From Dryocosmus kuriphilus (lineage: Eukaryota > Arthropoda > Insecta > Hymenoptera > Cynipidae), in NCBI GenBank assembly GCA_038277395.1, contig CM076193.1:77910198-77974197 (forward strand): a stretch of DNA of 64,000 nucleotides, written 5' to 3'. The translations under genes and the position numbers were made by a program. The notes under the pieces are model-generated. The model was not told the DNA's origin and did not search any database. It saw only the letters and a list, made by a program, of their open reading frames with translations. Below are positions 42,641-53,602 of the stretch, in pieces (position 1 is the stretch's first letter; each line of letters opens with the position of its first letter).

Positions 42641-42647
42641 TATATAT
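42599..42647 (+). repeat. (TA)n microsatellite
   Basis: Alternating TA for about 49 bases with a single phase break near 42633. Confidence 0.95.
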
Positions 42648-43221
42648 CGGCTCCTACTACACTTAGCGAGTTTTTTTTTTTGCAAAATGTCGGGAAAAAA
42701 TGCAGCTTCATGATAGTGGTATTGGGAAAAAACAATATAGTACACAGCAAAAGATTCTCTATTTGTTTATAAACGTATTTCGCAGTCTCAAGTTTAGAGT
42801 AATTTTAAAACAATTAAAATTTAAAATCTGATCAGGTCAGTACAACCTGAGTTCAACTAAAACTCTTAACGAAAAGATCGAGCCCTTATTGGCAGCTGTA
42901 TGATTTCTCTACGGGCAAGAAATTAATTTGCAATTAAACCTCTTTCTTAACAACAATAGCCTTTACAGAAAAACTTATCTTGGAAATCATTGCGAATTGT
43001 AATGGGAAATCAACAAGAATATAATATCGTTAGAAATTTTTTGTATACAGAATTATATATGCAACATTATACAATTTTACATAAAAATGTAAACAATTCA
43101 TTTACTCTTATCATAGCCGTAGCATTTCGTATAATTTGGCACATTATTTTGAAATTTAGTTAATGTTTTATAATTTAATAATTCCCAAACATTCAAATTT
43201 TATTATTTAACTTTTTTTAAT

Positions 43222-43565
43222 AACGTATACTTTTTTAGTTTCTCGTGAAATATGTTATTAAATATAAAGAAACATACTTTTCTAATATGTATTTGCTTTT
43301 ACTGCAGGACTATGCAAGATATGAAATAGTATTAAGGAGTAGAATTCTTTACCTTGGAAAAAGCTACAAATTTTGTTTAATAGACTCATCGTTTTACTTT
43401 TAGGGCTCGAGAAAGTGCATTGTGAAAAATTGTACAATCACAAAAGAACTTTATCTACACTGAGTTTAAAAAACATATTAATAAGACGCGCTCAATCTTC
43501 CGAGCGAAGCGAGCCAAGCGCGAAGCGCTTGATAAGAGAGTGTCAACGAACTGAGCAGATTTTTT
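43222..43565 (+). repeat. Family R 3' fragment inside the intron
   Basis: 'tttctcgtgaaatatgttat', 'ctatgcaagatatga', 'taccttggaaaaagctacaaa' and a degenerate hairpin tail ('ccgagcgaagcgagc', 'aagcgcgaagcgctt') followed by 'gagcagattttttt'. It is more diverged than the other copies. Confidence 0.75.
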
Positions 43566-43706
43566 TGAGAAAAGGATAAATACCAAGTTTTAAAATAGAT
43601 AAGTTAAAGTTTTAGAAAATGTCAATGTCTGTTTAAAAACAATTACTAGAATAGTCATCAAAACAATGGTTGTGGGGTTGCTATTAACAAATACATATTT
43701 ACTTAC

Positions 43707-44089
43707 TTATCAGGCGTACGTGAATCTCGCAGTGTAGCATCTGAATCACGCGATGCTGTTTCTGTATTTGAACTCGATGGTGCATCTTCCTCGGGAACAG
43801 ACGGTCTGTATTTTTTGGCTAAAGCCGTAAAACGTCTATAACAGTTGACATGATACCCTTCAAGTTCACTTAATTGAGCTGGCACTACCACATCACTGTA
43901 CACTAAATTGTTTTTTTGTTTAATTTTAGAAATCTCTGCACACTTATTCAATTTGTCTCTATCAAGCAACAAAAATTTGTTCATTTCTTGTTTTTCTATG
44001 GCAAACAAAACAGTGTCTTTTAGAAAACATGATTCTAGCGAAAAGCTGCTTTTAAGGCACACACTAATTAACATGACACTGGTGAACAA
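43707..44089 (-). pseudogene. Academ-like gene, exon 1
   Basis: An open segment with Cys residues at about 11 and 21, then ELEGYHVNCYRRFTALAKK and a Ser/Asp-rich end. The YH..CYRRFT pattern is a probable zinc-binding half-site. It ends at GATAA before GTAAGT (donor 43701-43706). The true start may be further upstream: 'aaaatcag|gtatggg' at about 44107 looks like another donor. Confidence 0.6.
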
Positions 44090-44439
44090 CTACCCATACC
44101 TGATTTTCAATATTTGAAAACTTAATAGAACGAAACGCCAGAAGAAAACGTAATTGATCTGAAACGACTGCGTGTTCAATACTGATCTTCAACCTGAATG
44201 TTGCAGTTCAAAAGAGCCCCGAATCTTGGCAACTGCTTGCAACCTGACCAAAAATGAGTCACAGCACTAGTGTACCTGATGCAATAAACCTATAAACCTC
44301 TCCAAGGAAAATGCGAAAGACAGTCTTGCGAAAATATAACCGTCGGAATTTACTGTTCTAGTACCTACCGGGTGGGAAATTTTTACGCGCGTATCTTCAA
44401 TGTTTGAGAAAATTCTATTTATCCACACGTTACATCTTG

Positions 44440-44548
44440 TAAAATAATGAGAAAATTAATAGCGAGTTATTCGGGTATGTTACGCGTCGATCGACTTTTC
44501 GGCTACGCACGGGCAAAACTGCAACTTTGAGTTCGTCTATCGTGAAAA
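44440..44548 (-). repeat. Right inverted repeat of Academ-like element (truncated by gap)
   Basis: The reverse complement of 36237-36363, including 'gttacgcgtcgatcgacttttc' and 'ggctacgcacgggcaaaact'. The outer end runs into N. Confidence 0.85.
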
Positions 44549-45048
44549 NNNNNNNNNNNNNNNNNNNNNNNNNNNNNNNNNNNNNNNNNNNNNNNNNNNN
44601 NNNNNNNNNNNNNNNNNNNNNNNNNNNNNNNNNNNNNNNNNNNNNNNNNNNNNNNNNNNNNNNNNNNNNNNNNNNNNNNNNNNNNNNNNNNNNNNNNNNN
44701 NNNNNNNNNNNNNNNNNNNNNNNNNNNNNNNNNNNNNNNNNNNNNNNNNNNNNNNNNNNNNNNNNNNNNNNNNNNNNNNNNNNNNNNNNNNNNNNNNNNN
44801 NNNNNNNNNNNNNNNNNNNNNNNNNNNNNNNNNNNNNNNNNNNNNNNNNNNNNNNNNNNNNNNNNNNNNNNNNNNNNNNNNNNNNNNNNNNNNNNNNNNN
44901 NNNNNNNNNNNNNNNNNNNNNNNNNNNNNNNNNNNNNNNNNNNNNNNNNNNNNNNNNNNNNNNNNNNNNNNNNNNNNNNNNNNNNNNNNNNNNNNNNNNN
45001 NNNNNNNNNNNNNNNNNNNNNNNNNNNNNNNNNNNNNNNNNNNNNNNN
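44549..45048. other. Assembly gap, 500 N
   Basis: Exactly 500 N, so a scaffolding gap of unknown true size. It hides the right end of the Academ-like element and the start of the next fragment. Confidence 0.99.
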
Positions 45049-45388
45049 GATTCTCGCGCGCTCGCTTGTTCGTAGCTACGTTCACACCAATTTACAGATT
45101 CAAAATGGCGTCTACGTCAAAACACAGAGACAAAATATTCGGTGAAGAGGAGGACTATCTTATTTTATAGAAACAGGTATCGTTTCGTATTCTCGCTCAT
45201 GCTCTTCATACGTCGAAAATCGAATTTTCGATACACTCGTTGTGAAAAGTAGTATGCACAACTCGATGAGAATTTACATATTTAACAGGGACCTGAAGTT
45301 GACGGCCGAAGGCCTTCCTTCGGCCGTCAACTTCAGGTCCCTGGTAAATATGTCAATTCTCAACTTGTTGTGCAATGTACTATTAATT
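45049..45388. repeat. Element terminus meeting its own inverted copy
   Basis: 45049-45312 equals 18651-18914. Its last ~65 bases (45248-45312, ending 'ttgacggccgaagg') are followed after a 4-base spacer (45313-45316) by their reverse complement (45317 to about 45388). The inner ~30 bases are perfect and the outer part is diverged. It is a potential long hairpin, or two element ends joined head to head. Confidence 0.9.
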
Positions 45389-45404
45389 TATGCAAGCAGG
45401 GGAA

Positions 45405-46260
45405 AATATTAATCTGAGTAGAAATTATTATGGGAATCTTTTGTTGTGCTCGTCTAGCACCACTCACCACAACTTTCCTTTTTTTCGAAATTCACATTTT
45501 TCAAAATTTTGGGTCAACAAAATATTTTCGAGATGAAAAAGTGGCATTATTCTGGAAAAATATTAATCTGAGTAGAGATTGTTATGAAGGTCTTCTGTTG
45601 TGCTCGTTTTAGCATAACTCAGCACAACTTTCCTTTTTTCGAAATTCACATTTTTCAAATTTTTGGGCCGACAAAATGTTTTCGAGATGGAAAAGTGGAA
45701 TTATTCTGGAAAATATTAATCTGAGTAGAAATTATTATGGGAATCTTTTGTTGTGCTCATCTCGCACAACTCAGAACAACTTTCCTTTTTTCGAAATTCA
45801 CATTTTTCAAGATTTTGGGTCAACAAAATATTTTCGAGATGAAAAAGTGGCATTATTCTGGAAAATATTAATCTGAGTAGAGATTGTTATCAAGGTCTTC
45901 TGTTGTGCTCGTTTAGCACAACTCAGCCCAACTTTCCTTTTGACGAAATTCACATTTCTCAAAATTTTGGGTCAAGAAAATATTTTTCGAGATGGAAAAG
46001 TGGAATTATTGTGGAAAATATTAATCTGAGTAGAAATTGTTATGGGAGTCTTTTGTTGTGCTCGTCTAGCACAACTCAGCACAACTTTTATTTTTTCGAA
46101 ATTCACATTTTTCAAGATTTTGGGTCAACAAAATATTTTCGAGATGGAAAAGTGGAATTATTCTGGAAAATATAAATCTGAGTAGAGATTGTTATGAAGG
46201 TCTTTTGTTGTGCTCGTCTAGCACAACTCAGCACAACTTTCCTTTTTTCGAAATCCGCAT
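45405..46260 (+). repeat. ~153-bp tandem array with dimeric A-B organisation
   Basis: 'aatctgagtaga' recurs at 45411, 45564, 45718, 45870, 46023 and 46175 (spacing 152-154). Odd units read 'aaattattatgggaatctttt', even units 'gagattgttatgaaggtctt', so the higher-order repeat is about 306 bases. Each unit has 'agcacaactcagcacaactt' and 'tttcgaaattcacattttt'. Frames within it are by-products. Confidence 0.92.
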
Positions 46261-46570
46261 TTTTGAAAATTTTTGAGTTTTTTTGGGGTGCTTGTTTTTT
46301 GAAAACTGTTTGAGTTTTGGAATTCGCGTTTGCGGCACAATATTGAGCGCATTAAATGCTGCCTAGCACAACTTTTATTTTTTCGAAAAAACAAAATGGC
46401 CGTGCTGGAAATTTTTCAAAAATGATGTTTTTTACGAAAACGTTTCACAATATGGAATTTTGCTTTGCGGCACGTTCATGTGCACCTTTAGGGCTACCTA
46501 GCACAACTTTTATTTTAAAAGTTGCGGTGCCAACTTCCTGCACATCGTTCCCTCACCCCTCGATTCCACC
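46261..46570. other. Diverged flank of the 153-bp array
   Basis: Further 'tagcacaacttttattttttcga' blocks at about 46365 and 46500 show diverged relatives of the array unit. 'aaacaaaatggc' is present. No gene seen. Confidence 0.5.
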
Positions 46571-47332
46571 CAAGCTGTATGCCAAGCTTAATGTAAGCTA
46601 GCACCTCCACTGTGTAAAATCACACAAATATAAAAATTCCAGAATTGTGGGGTTTTTGAGGCTGTTGAATTCCGCAAGAACCAATTTCCTACAAACAACC
46701 CTTAAGGTCCAAAATCAACCCCCTTCAAAAAATTCGATTTTTCACCAATTTAATTCTGCCATATTTTGGGATTTTTTTGGGCTCATAAATACCAATTCTG
46801 AAAAAAATAAGCTTTTTCATAGTCTTTCAATGTCAATAGTCTCTTATTTTTAGGCTGCTGAAAAATACCAACTCTGATTTTTCGGCTCCAACCCTTAACG
46901 CTAAAAACCGCCCCCTTTCTATCGCACATAATATGTGACTGCCTAAAAATAATGTCTTTCAGAATTTTTCAATTTCAGTAGAGCCTCTTATTTTTGGGCT
47001 CTTATTTTTGCCGTATCTATATACAGATCTGTCATTTTTGTGCTATAGAGACGGGATGGATTTTGACGTTAAGGACTGGAGCCGACAAATCAGAGTTGGT
47101 GTTTTAGAGGAGCAAAAAAATATGAGAATCTATTAACATTGGAAAATTCTAAAAAAGATTATTTTTTGTCAGTCATATATTCGTGGTAGAGATGGGGTGA
47201 TTTTTCTACATTAAGGGTTGGAGCCCAAAAATCAGAGTTGGTATTTTCGAGGAGCCCAACAATAAGAGACTATATTCACAGTGAACAGTTCTGAATATGA
47301 TTATTTTTTGGTAAAGTAATATCTTCGTGGTG

Positions 47333-47874
47333 CCCAGGAAACAAGAAACGATTGACCACGTTCCAATCGTATTTCAGGTCGCTTGAAGTGTGTATTTTAA
47401 ACTGGAATGGCAGATTGCCGACGATTGGCTGGAGGTGGCAATGAATCGTAAAACTGGTATTATTACAATTCACCATAGAAATATACATTTAAAAAAGGGA
47501 TAATTATATTTTTAAATGTATTAAACGATAGGACAGCGAATATAAATTAATAATATTAATTATTATTCATATTAAGGCCATTTGGTCATGTGATTTTATG
47601 TAACAATGATAAAAAAATAATTATACATATTAATATAGAGCACCTAACCTCAAAGTAAAACCAATTTGTCAGTTTTTGCAAAACGAATTTTTAAAACAAT
47701 TTTATAAATAAAACACTAAATAAAAATAAATGAATAAACATTTATATTTATTTATAAATAAAGAAAAATAAGTTTTTTCAGAACGAGTTTTTAAAATAGT
47801 TTTAAATAAAACATTAAATAATTTAAACATTATAAACTTTTAATAATATAAATGTTTTAAATAAAACATTAAAT

Positions 47875-47957
<83 letters not shown>

Positions 47958-49083
47958 CTGATATCGTTTTCCGAATTCCTCGATGTAAAATTTTAATTTC
48001 AGTGCTATAATAATAATTGGCTAATTGAAAAATAATTTTTTCGAAGTTTCAAGTTTTACACCTTATGCATATAATTAATTATACTTTCTGCATCTTCAAT
48101 AGAGGAATCTTTGCTTAAACATATTATTCATTATGTATATGTATAATGCCGAAATTCTCGCCCCCATCGAGTCCCACTGGGCCCAGATCAGAAAATTTCT
48201 CCCAGGGATTAGGAATATTGAATAAGAAATAGTAAATTACGAATTTTATTCTTGAACACTTTTATTATAACTTACTGAAAATAAAAAAAATATGCATTGT
48301 TGAACTTACTAAAACTGTATTAATGTTATTTACCAACACGTTTTATAAGAATACCCATTCATAAATTTCATTTTTTTTAAAAAAGACAATTTCTGACTTA
48401 TAAAATTCAAGCAGTTTTCAAACTTTTACTTATTTATAATTTCTTTCCTTTTATTTATTTTTTTATTATTGTTTATAAATTATTAATTTATTTTTAATTT
48501 TTATTTATTAATATTTTATTATTTTTATATCATTTTATGCAATTTACATTTATAAAATAATTTTTTCATACGTCCATCATAATATTCTAGTTGAATCTTA
48601 AAAATCCAATTCATTTACGTGCCTCACTTATCTGCCATTTACGATTCAGATTTAATCGCGCCCATTTCCCATTCACTACAATTCAAAAATTAAGTGCGCA
48701 ATCTGCAATAGACAATTCATTGGACTTTACAAAACATCAATCGTAAAATGCAGATTCGTTTCTTTTCAAACGAATCTGCACTTTACCATTCAGCTCGACA
48801 TCTGTCAAACTCCATTTTATTGAGAACTTGACACAATTCACGAGTTCCTTTCCTCAATCGTAAATCGCCAATTGAACAAACTTCAAATTTTTGAGGTCAT
48901 GCTCTCCTATTGAGAAAATCTTAAAACGATTGAGCGAGTGCATCTCCGAATCTGCCATGGCAGATTCAAGAGCTGACCAATTGAAAAGACTCTTAATACG
49001 ATTGAAATGCAGCTTCGCCAATCTGGCACTTTAAAATACACATTTCAACGCGCTCCGTGTTCAATCGTTTCTTCTTTCCTGGG
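47333..49083. mobile_element. Nested non-autonomous TIR element (1751 bp)
   Basis: The ends CCCAGGAAACAAGAAACG and, on the other strand, CCCAGGAAAGAAGAAACG open inverted repeats of roughly 90-100 bases. The insert splits the host repeat 'cttcgtgg|tagagatgggg'; TG/TA flanks are compatible with a TA target duplication with one change. The interior is AT-rich with no coding frame. Confidence 0.8.
47878..47957 (+). repeat. (TA)n microsatellite
   Basis: About 80 bases of alternating TA with one phase break near 47937, inside the nested TIR element. Confidence 0.95.
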
Positions 49084-49812
49084 TAGAGATGGGGTGTTTT
49101 TTTTGCATTAAGGGTTGGTGCTCAAAAATCAGAGTTGGTATTTTCGTGGAGCCCAAAAATAAAAGACTCTAGTGACATTGACAAATTCCGAAAAGATTAT
49201 TTTCTGGCAAAGTCATATCTTCGTGGTAGAGGTGGGGTGTATTTTGCATCAAGGGTTGGAGCTCAAAAATCAGAGTTGGTATTTTCGAGGAGCCCAAAAG
49301 TAAGAGACTCTATTGACAGTGCAAAATTCTAAAAAAGATTATTTTTTAGCAAAGTCATATCTTCGTGGTAGAGGTGGGGTGTTTTTTTGCAGTAAGAGTT
49401 GGAGCCCAAAAATCAGAGTTGGTATTTTCGAGGAGCACAAAAAAAGCCTAAAAATATGGCGGAATTAAATTGGTGAAAAATATAATTTTTTTAAGGAGGT
49501 TGATTTTGGACCTTAAGGGTTGTTTTTGAGAAATTGATTCTTGCAAAATTCAAGAGACCAAAAAAGCCCAAAATTCTGGTGGAGTCGAATTTGTATATTT
49601 TTGTGATTTTGTACAGTGGATGTGCTAGATTATATGTAAGCTAGTGCCTCCACAAGAATGTTGATATATTTAAAAGAAAGTAAAGGAGCCCAAAAATTTT
49701 TATTGGTGCGCAAAAAAAGCCCAAAATTCTGCGATATGCAAAATTTTGAAATTCGACCTACTTTCCTGCCGTTCCGTTCTTTGCTTCCACTAGTGACTAG
49801 AGTAGCACACTC

Positions 49813-50170
49813 AGGGCCAGTTGATCCACCTTCCGATCAAGTTACAGATAAATTTATCTGCCAGATAGGGAATTTTCGTGTTGATCCAACTTTGCATAGC
49901 GCTATCCGACAGATAAAGTCGAAGTTATCCGAGAGTTAACTATCAGCCAATCGAAGTGGCCAATAAAGCTTGATCCATCAGTTAGCGCCATATTTATAGG
50001 AAAAGGGAGGTTAGAATTGGTTGCAAATAAACGTAATTAACATGGAAGACGAAAATTAATATGATGAAGATTTTGGTAATTTTTGTGAATTCCGCGATAA
50101 TTTCGACGTCGATATTGAAGAAGGATGTGCTCCGTCCCGTTTAGTTTTACGACCATGTCTACACACTGCC
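49813..50170 (+). pseudogene. 5' fragment of an unidentified DNA transposon, possibly PIF/Harbinger-like
   Basis: It begins GGGCCAGTTGATCCACC, similar in style to Harbinger-type termini. An ATG at 50042 starts a frame (MEDEN, stop, then YDEDFGNFCEFRDNFDVDIE) that ends at the insertion of the next element. Too little coding sequence is left for a firm family call. Confidence 0.3.
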
Positions 50171-50173
50171 TAG

Positions 50174-51512
50174 GGGGGTTAGATTGGTGCCCGACGCCAA
50201 TTTTTTTGTAACTTTGCAACCCCTTATGACATATAATTTAAGGTTTTGGATATTTTGCTGAAAAATGGTCGATAACATCTTGGTTGGATATTTCATTTTA
50301 TTAAGAACCATCAATAATATTCTGCTTTAATAAAACAACCCTTAAATTATACACCTTATATATTATCTATGAATAAGAAATATTAATAGTTCATGTCTGT
50401 GAGTATTGGACTGACTACAATATTTCTCTTGGACTCTTAATATTAATAATACTAGTTTTTTAATAACGATAATGCGTCCTTTTATACTATTAAACACTTT
50501 TTGTGCACTGAAAAAAATTTATAGCTGAACTAACGATATTTTCAAAATCTTTAAAATAAGCATTTGCATTGCAATTTATTTTTACTATTATTATCAATGA
50601 ATCACATTTTTAAAATATAATATTAAAACAAAGATATTATATAGCTAAAATCGAAATATTATAAGTCTGAATACAGCGCTAATTAAATAGGAATAATTTT
50701 AATAAAGGTTTTTAATTTATGGTTTATTTCACAGTTTACGTTAAAATTATAAAGATTAAAAAGGGTCTAATCGAAGTAAAAAAGAAAAGAATTAATTGCA
50801 AAACTTATTTTTGAATTTCTATATTTTTCTACAACTTGGATTCGAGTTTATATAATTTCTTCGTATTTCTTACTAACCAAAAAATTCCACGTGACGTTTC
50901 AATTTTGTAAGACATTTGAAATTCACGAAATCACATAGATAATTCGAAGATATGAAATTCCATGACTCGGCGATACAGTTGGCTGCTTCAAAAACAAAAA
51001 TAACTTTTTTGAAGTATATTTTAGTTTACTTGATTTTATTTTTCAGTATTTTTCTATTTGAACTATACATTTTTTTCCATTTGATTTGCACATAATTTAA
51101 GGGTTGCTTTATTTAAGCAAAATATTATTGATGATCCTTAATAAAATAAAATATCAAAAAAAGATGCTTTCGACCATTTTTCAGCAAAAAATCCGAAATC
51201 TTAAATTGTATTTTATGAGGGGTTGCATTCTAGGGGTAGTTTTTAACCAGTATTATTCTATAGACGGTGTTTTTAAAACTCGAGGTAATTTTGTAAAACA
51301 GCATCAATTAGAACAATTTTGTGTAACATCAGTACATGAAAAACATTTATTATCACTTAAAACAGTAAACGACTTACAAATATAGAAAGGGTGATTTCAA
51401 CCCCTAAATGTGAATCACTGCTGAAAAAGATATATGTTTTTTATAGTATGAAACCCACTACTCACGTGCAAAGTTACAAAAAAATCGGCCCCCTGCACCA
51501 GCCTAAACCCCT
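50174..51512. mobile_element. TIR element with TAG target duplication (1.34 kb)
   Basis: The left end GGGGGTTAGATTGGTGCC..CAATTTTTTTGTAACTTTGCA matches the reverse complement of the right end (about 51466-51512) with a few changes. A second inverted pair, 'caaccccttatga' and 'tcatgaggggttgc'-like blocks, extends the arms inward. TAG flanks both sides (50171-50173, 51513-51515). The interior is AT-rich with no transposase, so it is non-autonomous. Confidence 0.75.
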
Positions 51513-51652
51513 TAGTGAAAAAAAATACTCTTGAATCAATGGGCCGCACTATCGTCCTCGTTCGATAGCAGATGTTGTTGATTCAAATGTATATGCTATA
51601 GAATTCACACCATCTTTTTTAAATTGCATCTATGTTTGATTCGAAAGAAATG

Positions 51653-52747
51653 CTATGAACTGAATTGGGTATACACTATCTGGTGGCAGAATTTGAAACC
51701 CTTTATTACAGGTAGATTTTGAAATTTCGCGTTGTCAATCATACAAAACTTGTTAATCCGAGCTTCGAAAGGTTCCACACAACTGCGAAATGTGTCTGGT
51801 TTTATTTGTACACAAGCGGACCTGATTCGCTCGATCATGTTATAATGAGTTGTTGGCACTTCTTGATACACGCGACTCTTTAGATAACCTCACAGAAAGA
51901 AATCCGGCGCCGTAAGATCTGGCGATCTGGCAGGCCAATTTACCGGACCTCCTCTACCGATCCATCGACCACTGAATTCGCGATTGAGTACTTCCCGCGC
52001 GATTGCCGAATAATGTGCTGGACAACCGTCATGTTGAAACCACATGTTGTGTCGCACTTCCAAGCTTAGGTCTTCAAGCAATGTTGGAAGTTCATTTTTT
52101 TAAATGTTACGATACCTTTCACCTTTCAAATTACCATCAATAAAATACGGATCGATAAGTTGATCCCAAATTATTCCACACCAAACATTCACGGACCATG
52201 GACCATGATTAATGAAAGACGACTCGTCGGAGAACAGTACTCGAAAAAATAAATTCGGGTTTCCTTGTATCTGCTGAAGCGCCCATTGACAAAATGTCAC
52301 TCGGTTCTGAAAATCATTGCCATGAAGTTCTTGATGCAGTGAAATATCATAAGGATGATATTTATCAAGTTTTAATATCTTCCGAACACTGGATAGAGAC
52401 ATTCCGGAATCGCGGCTTAGTTGTCGAGCACTAACATGAGGGTCATGAGTGACTGCAGCTAAAATCGCGATTTCATTATCAGCTCCAGCAACTGTCAATC
52501 AACGGTTCGTTTTTTTCGGTTGTACACTTCCGTCAGTGATGAACGTTTTGACAATCCGCTAAAAGAAAGCGCGTGAAGCAACGCTTTCTGGAAAACGTTG
52601 AGCATAAAGCGTGACAGCATCATCGATATTCCTGCTACTTTCTCCATAAATGAGAATCACTTCAATCTTCTTTTTTTGAGATAGAATTCCCATTGTAAAA
52701 GTAATTAAGTCAAGTAATGAGGAAATACGACACCAAAACCAACCCAA
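51653..52747 (-). pseudogene. Tc1/mariner-type DDE transposase (DD41D-like), broken
   Basis: Minus strand, four consecutive segments. The N-terminal helix-turn-helix region (52747-52559) has IYGESSRNIDDAVTLYAQRF. Then come LFSDESSFINHGPWSVNVWCGI (52498-52100, first Asp) and FQHDGCPAHYS to SPDLTAPDFFL (52081-51890, second and third Asp), followed by a C-terminal part (51871-51653). There are 41 residues between the second and third catalytic Asp as written, fitting the DD41D lineage of the Tc1/mariner superfamily; an inserted residue in the SPDLTAPD block could alter that count by one. Frame breaks separate the segments. TIRs were not located. Confidence 0.8.
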
Positions 52748-53073
52748 ACAAACGTGACCAACAACAATAACCCAAACGAAAGCAACTAATTACGACCAAT
52801 TGAAATGAACGACTGCGTTCAGGAAATGTTTCCTGCAGTTTTATCACTTTGAATGTCCCTTGGCCGAAAGTTCAAGCATCCAAATGGTGAGAGGCAAGGG
52901 GACTCACCGAAATTATGCAATCCTAAGGGAATAGGCTATCTATGTACAGTTAAGATTAGAATGGGAATAAGTTGCGTCGCGTTATGTTAAATATCCGTTA
53001 AGTTAGAGACGCTACAAGGATCTTCGAACCGTTGGGGACTCTGTCTCAGAAGATCAAACTTTTCTCTCACACG

Positions 53074-53134
<61 letters not shown>

Positions 53135-53602
53135 CACGCGTACGTATGCCGCAAACGCAGTGTCACTAGCATCGGTAGCTAGTATATCTGAAAGCGAAAC
53201 TTGGGCCAAAAAAAGTAATTTAAAACTTCAAATATGAACAACTTAAAAATCAAATAAAACTTAAAATGTTATAAGAATATAACTATACTGTTTTAATTTA
53301 TGACTTATTTATTCTAATTTTAGCATTCGGTTGAATGTTCACATTCGACTTTCAAGGCTTTCAAGTTCCAGAATATTTCTGAATCCAATTGTTTTCTTAA
53401 TTATTCCTAACGTGGAATTTTCTGCCTTAAATATTTTAAATTTTGTATCAGTTAAAAAATTTTTAATGCGTAAAAATTCGATTAAGTCATGCAGGTAAAA
53501 TATTTTGTATGTTCCCGTAAATTATTATTTGTAGTAGCTGCTTTTGTTTTTACAAACTTGCAGGCCTTACAATTTTCAAACTTCTATACTAAATTACATA
53601 TA
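52748..53602. other. Unassigned sequence around a CT microsatellite
   Basis: No coding motif. A pyrimidine tract and a (CT)n run at about 53072-53131 are the only clear features, followed by AT-rich sequence up to the mariner. Confidence 0.5.
53072..53131 (+). repeat. (CT)n microsatellite preceded by poly(C)
   Basis: A C run followed by about 24 CT dinucleotides. Apparent Arg-Glu repeats on the other strand are its translation. Confidence 0.95.

Larger units (their letters stand above)
41729..43706 (-). other. Long intron of the Academ-like gene, filled with repeats
   Basis: 1978 bases with GTAAGT at its start and 'tgttttag' at its end. It contains a (TA)n tract at 42599-42647 and a 3' fragment of family R at 43222-43565. 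The rest is AT-rich and unassigned. Confidence 0.6.
36802..44089 (-). pseudogene. Academ-like transposase/nuclease gene, multi-exon, decayed
   Basis: Minus strand. Exon 1 (44089-43707) has Cys/His residues and a YHVNCYRRFTALAKK segment. GTAAGT at 43706 joins in phase to an acceptor 'tgttttag' before 41728. Exon 2 (41728-39083) starts with SMQDDVS-type repeats, then CIIC-containing and central regions. Exon 3 (38854-36992) holds the nuclease-like part: IVFDTYDSPSIKD, HEEADTK, SDTGILVIL and AFHAITGCDFNPAF, resembling XPG-N, the XPG-I EAD and D-x-D motifs, and the GCDY block of FEN1/XPG nucleases. Exon 4 (36923-36802) is an acidic tail. Damage: frameshifts near 41500, 41400, 41210, 37690 and 37040; stop codons near 38440 and 37158; the exon-2 donor reads AT instead of GT. 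It resembles a widespread metazoan family of unnamed proteins with a 'TGCD' motif. Confidence 0.65.
36121..44548 (-). mobile_element. Academ-like DNA transposon with XPG/FEN1-like gene (right end in assembly gap)
   Basis: Inverted repeats flank a large decayed minus-strand gene. The left arm, 36237-36363, reads 'ttttcacgatagacgaactc..gcccgtgcgtagccgaaaagtc..ataactcgct'. Its reverse complement is at 44440-44548, cut off by the N gap. The coding content (Cys/His N-terminus, large central region, XPG/FEN1-like nuclease motifs) fits the Academ superfamily as I recall it; that assignment is inference. The element is about 8.5 kb or longer, and a family R fragment and a (TA)n lie in its long intron. 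Confidence 0.6.
46575..49650. mobile_element. Long inverted-repeat element, with a nested TIR element
   Basis: The left arm (about 46580-46930: 'gtaagctagcacctccactgtg', 'caacccttaaggtccaaaatcaa', 'atttaattctgccatattttggg') returns as its reverse complement at about 49440-49650. Inside are tandem pieces with 'aaaaatcagagttggtattttcgaggagc' and 'catatcttcgtggtagag.tgggg' near 47080, 47230, 49120, 49260 and 49400. No transposase frame is visible; it is probably a non-autonomous foldback-type element. Confidence 0.65.

Noticed and set aside
42147..42750. Minus-strand frames of 62-92 codons in the long intron
   Set aside because: AT-rich, Phe/Lys-rich and without motifs; one is the (TA)n tract read as Tyr-Ile.
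52987..53172. Arg-Glu repeat protein
   Set aside because: Translation of the (CT)n microsatellite.
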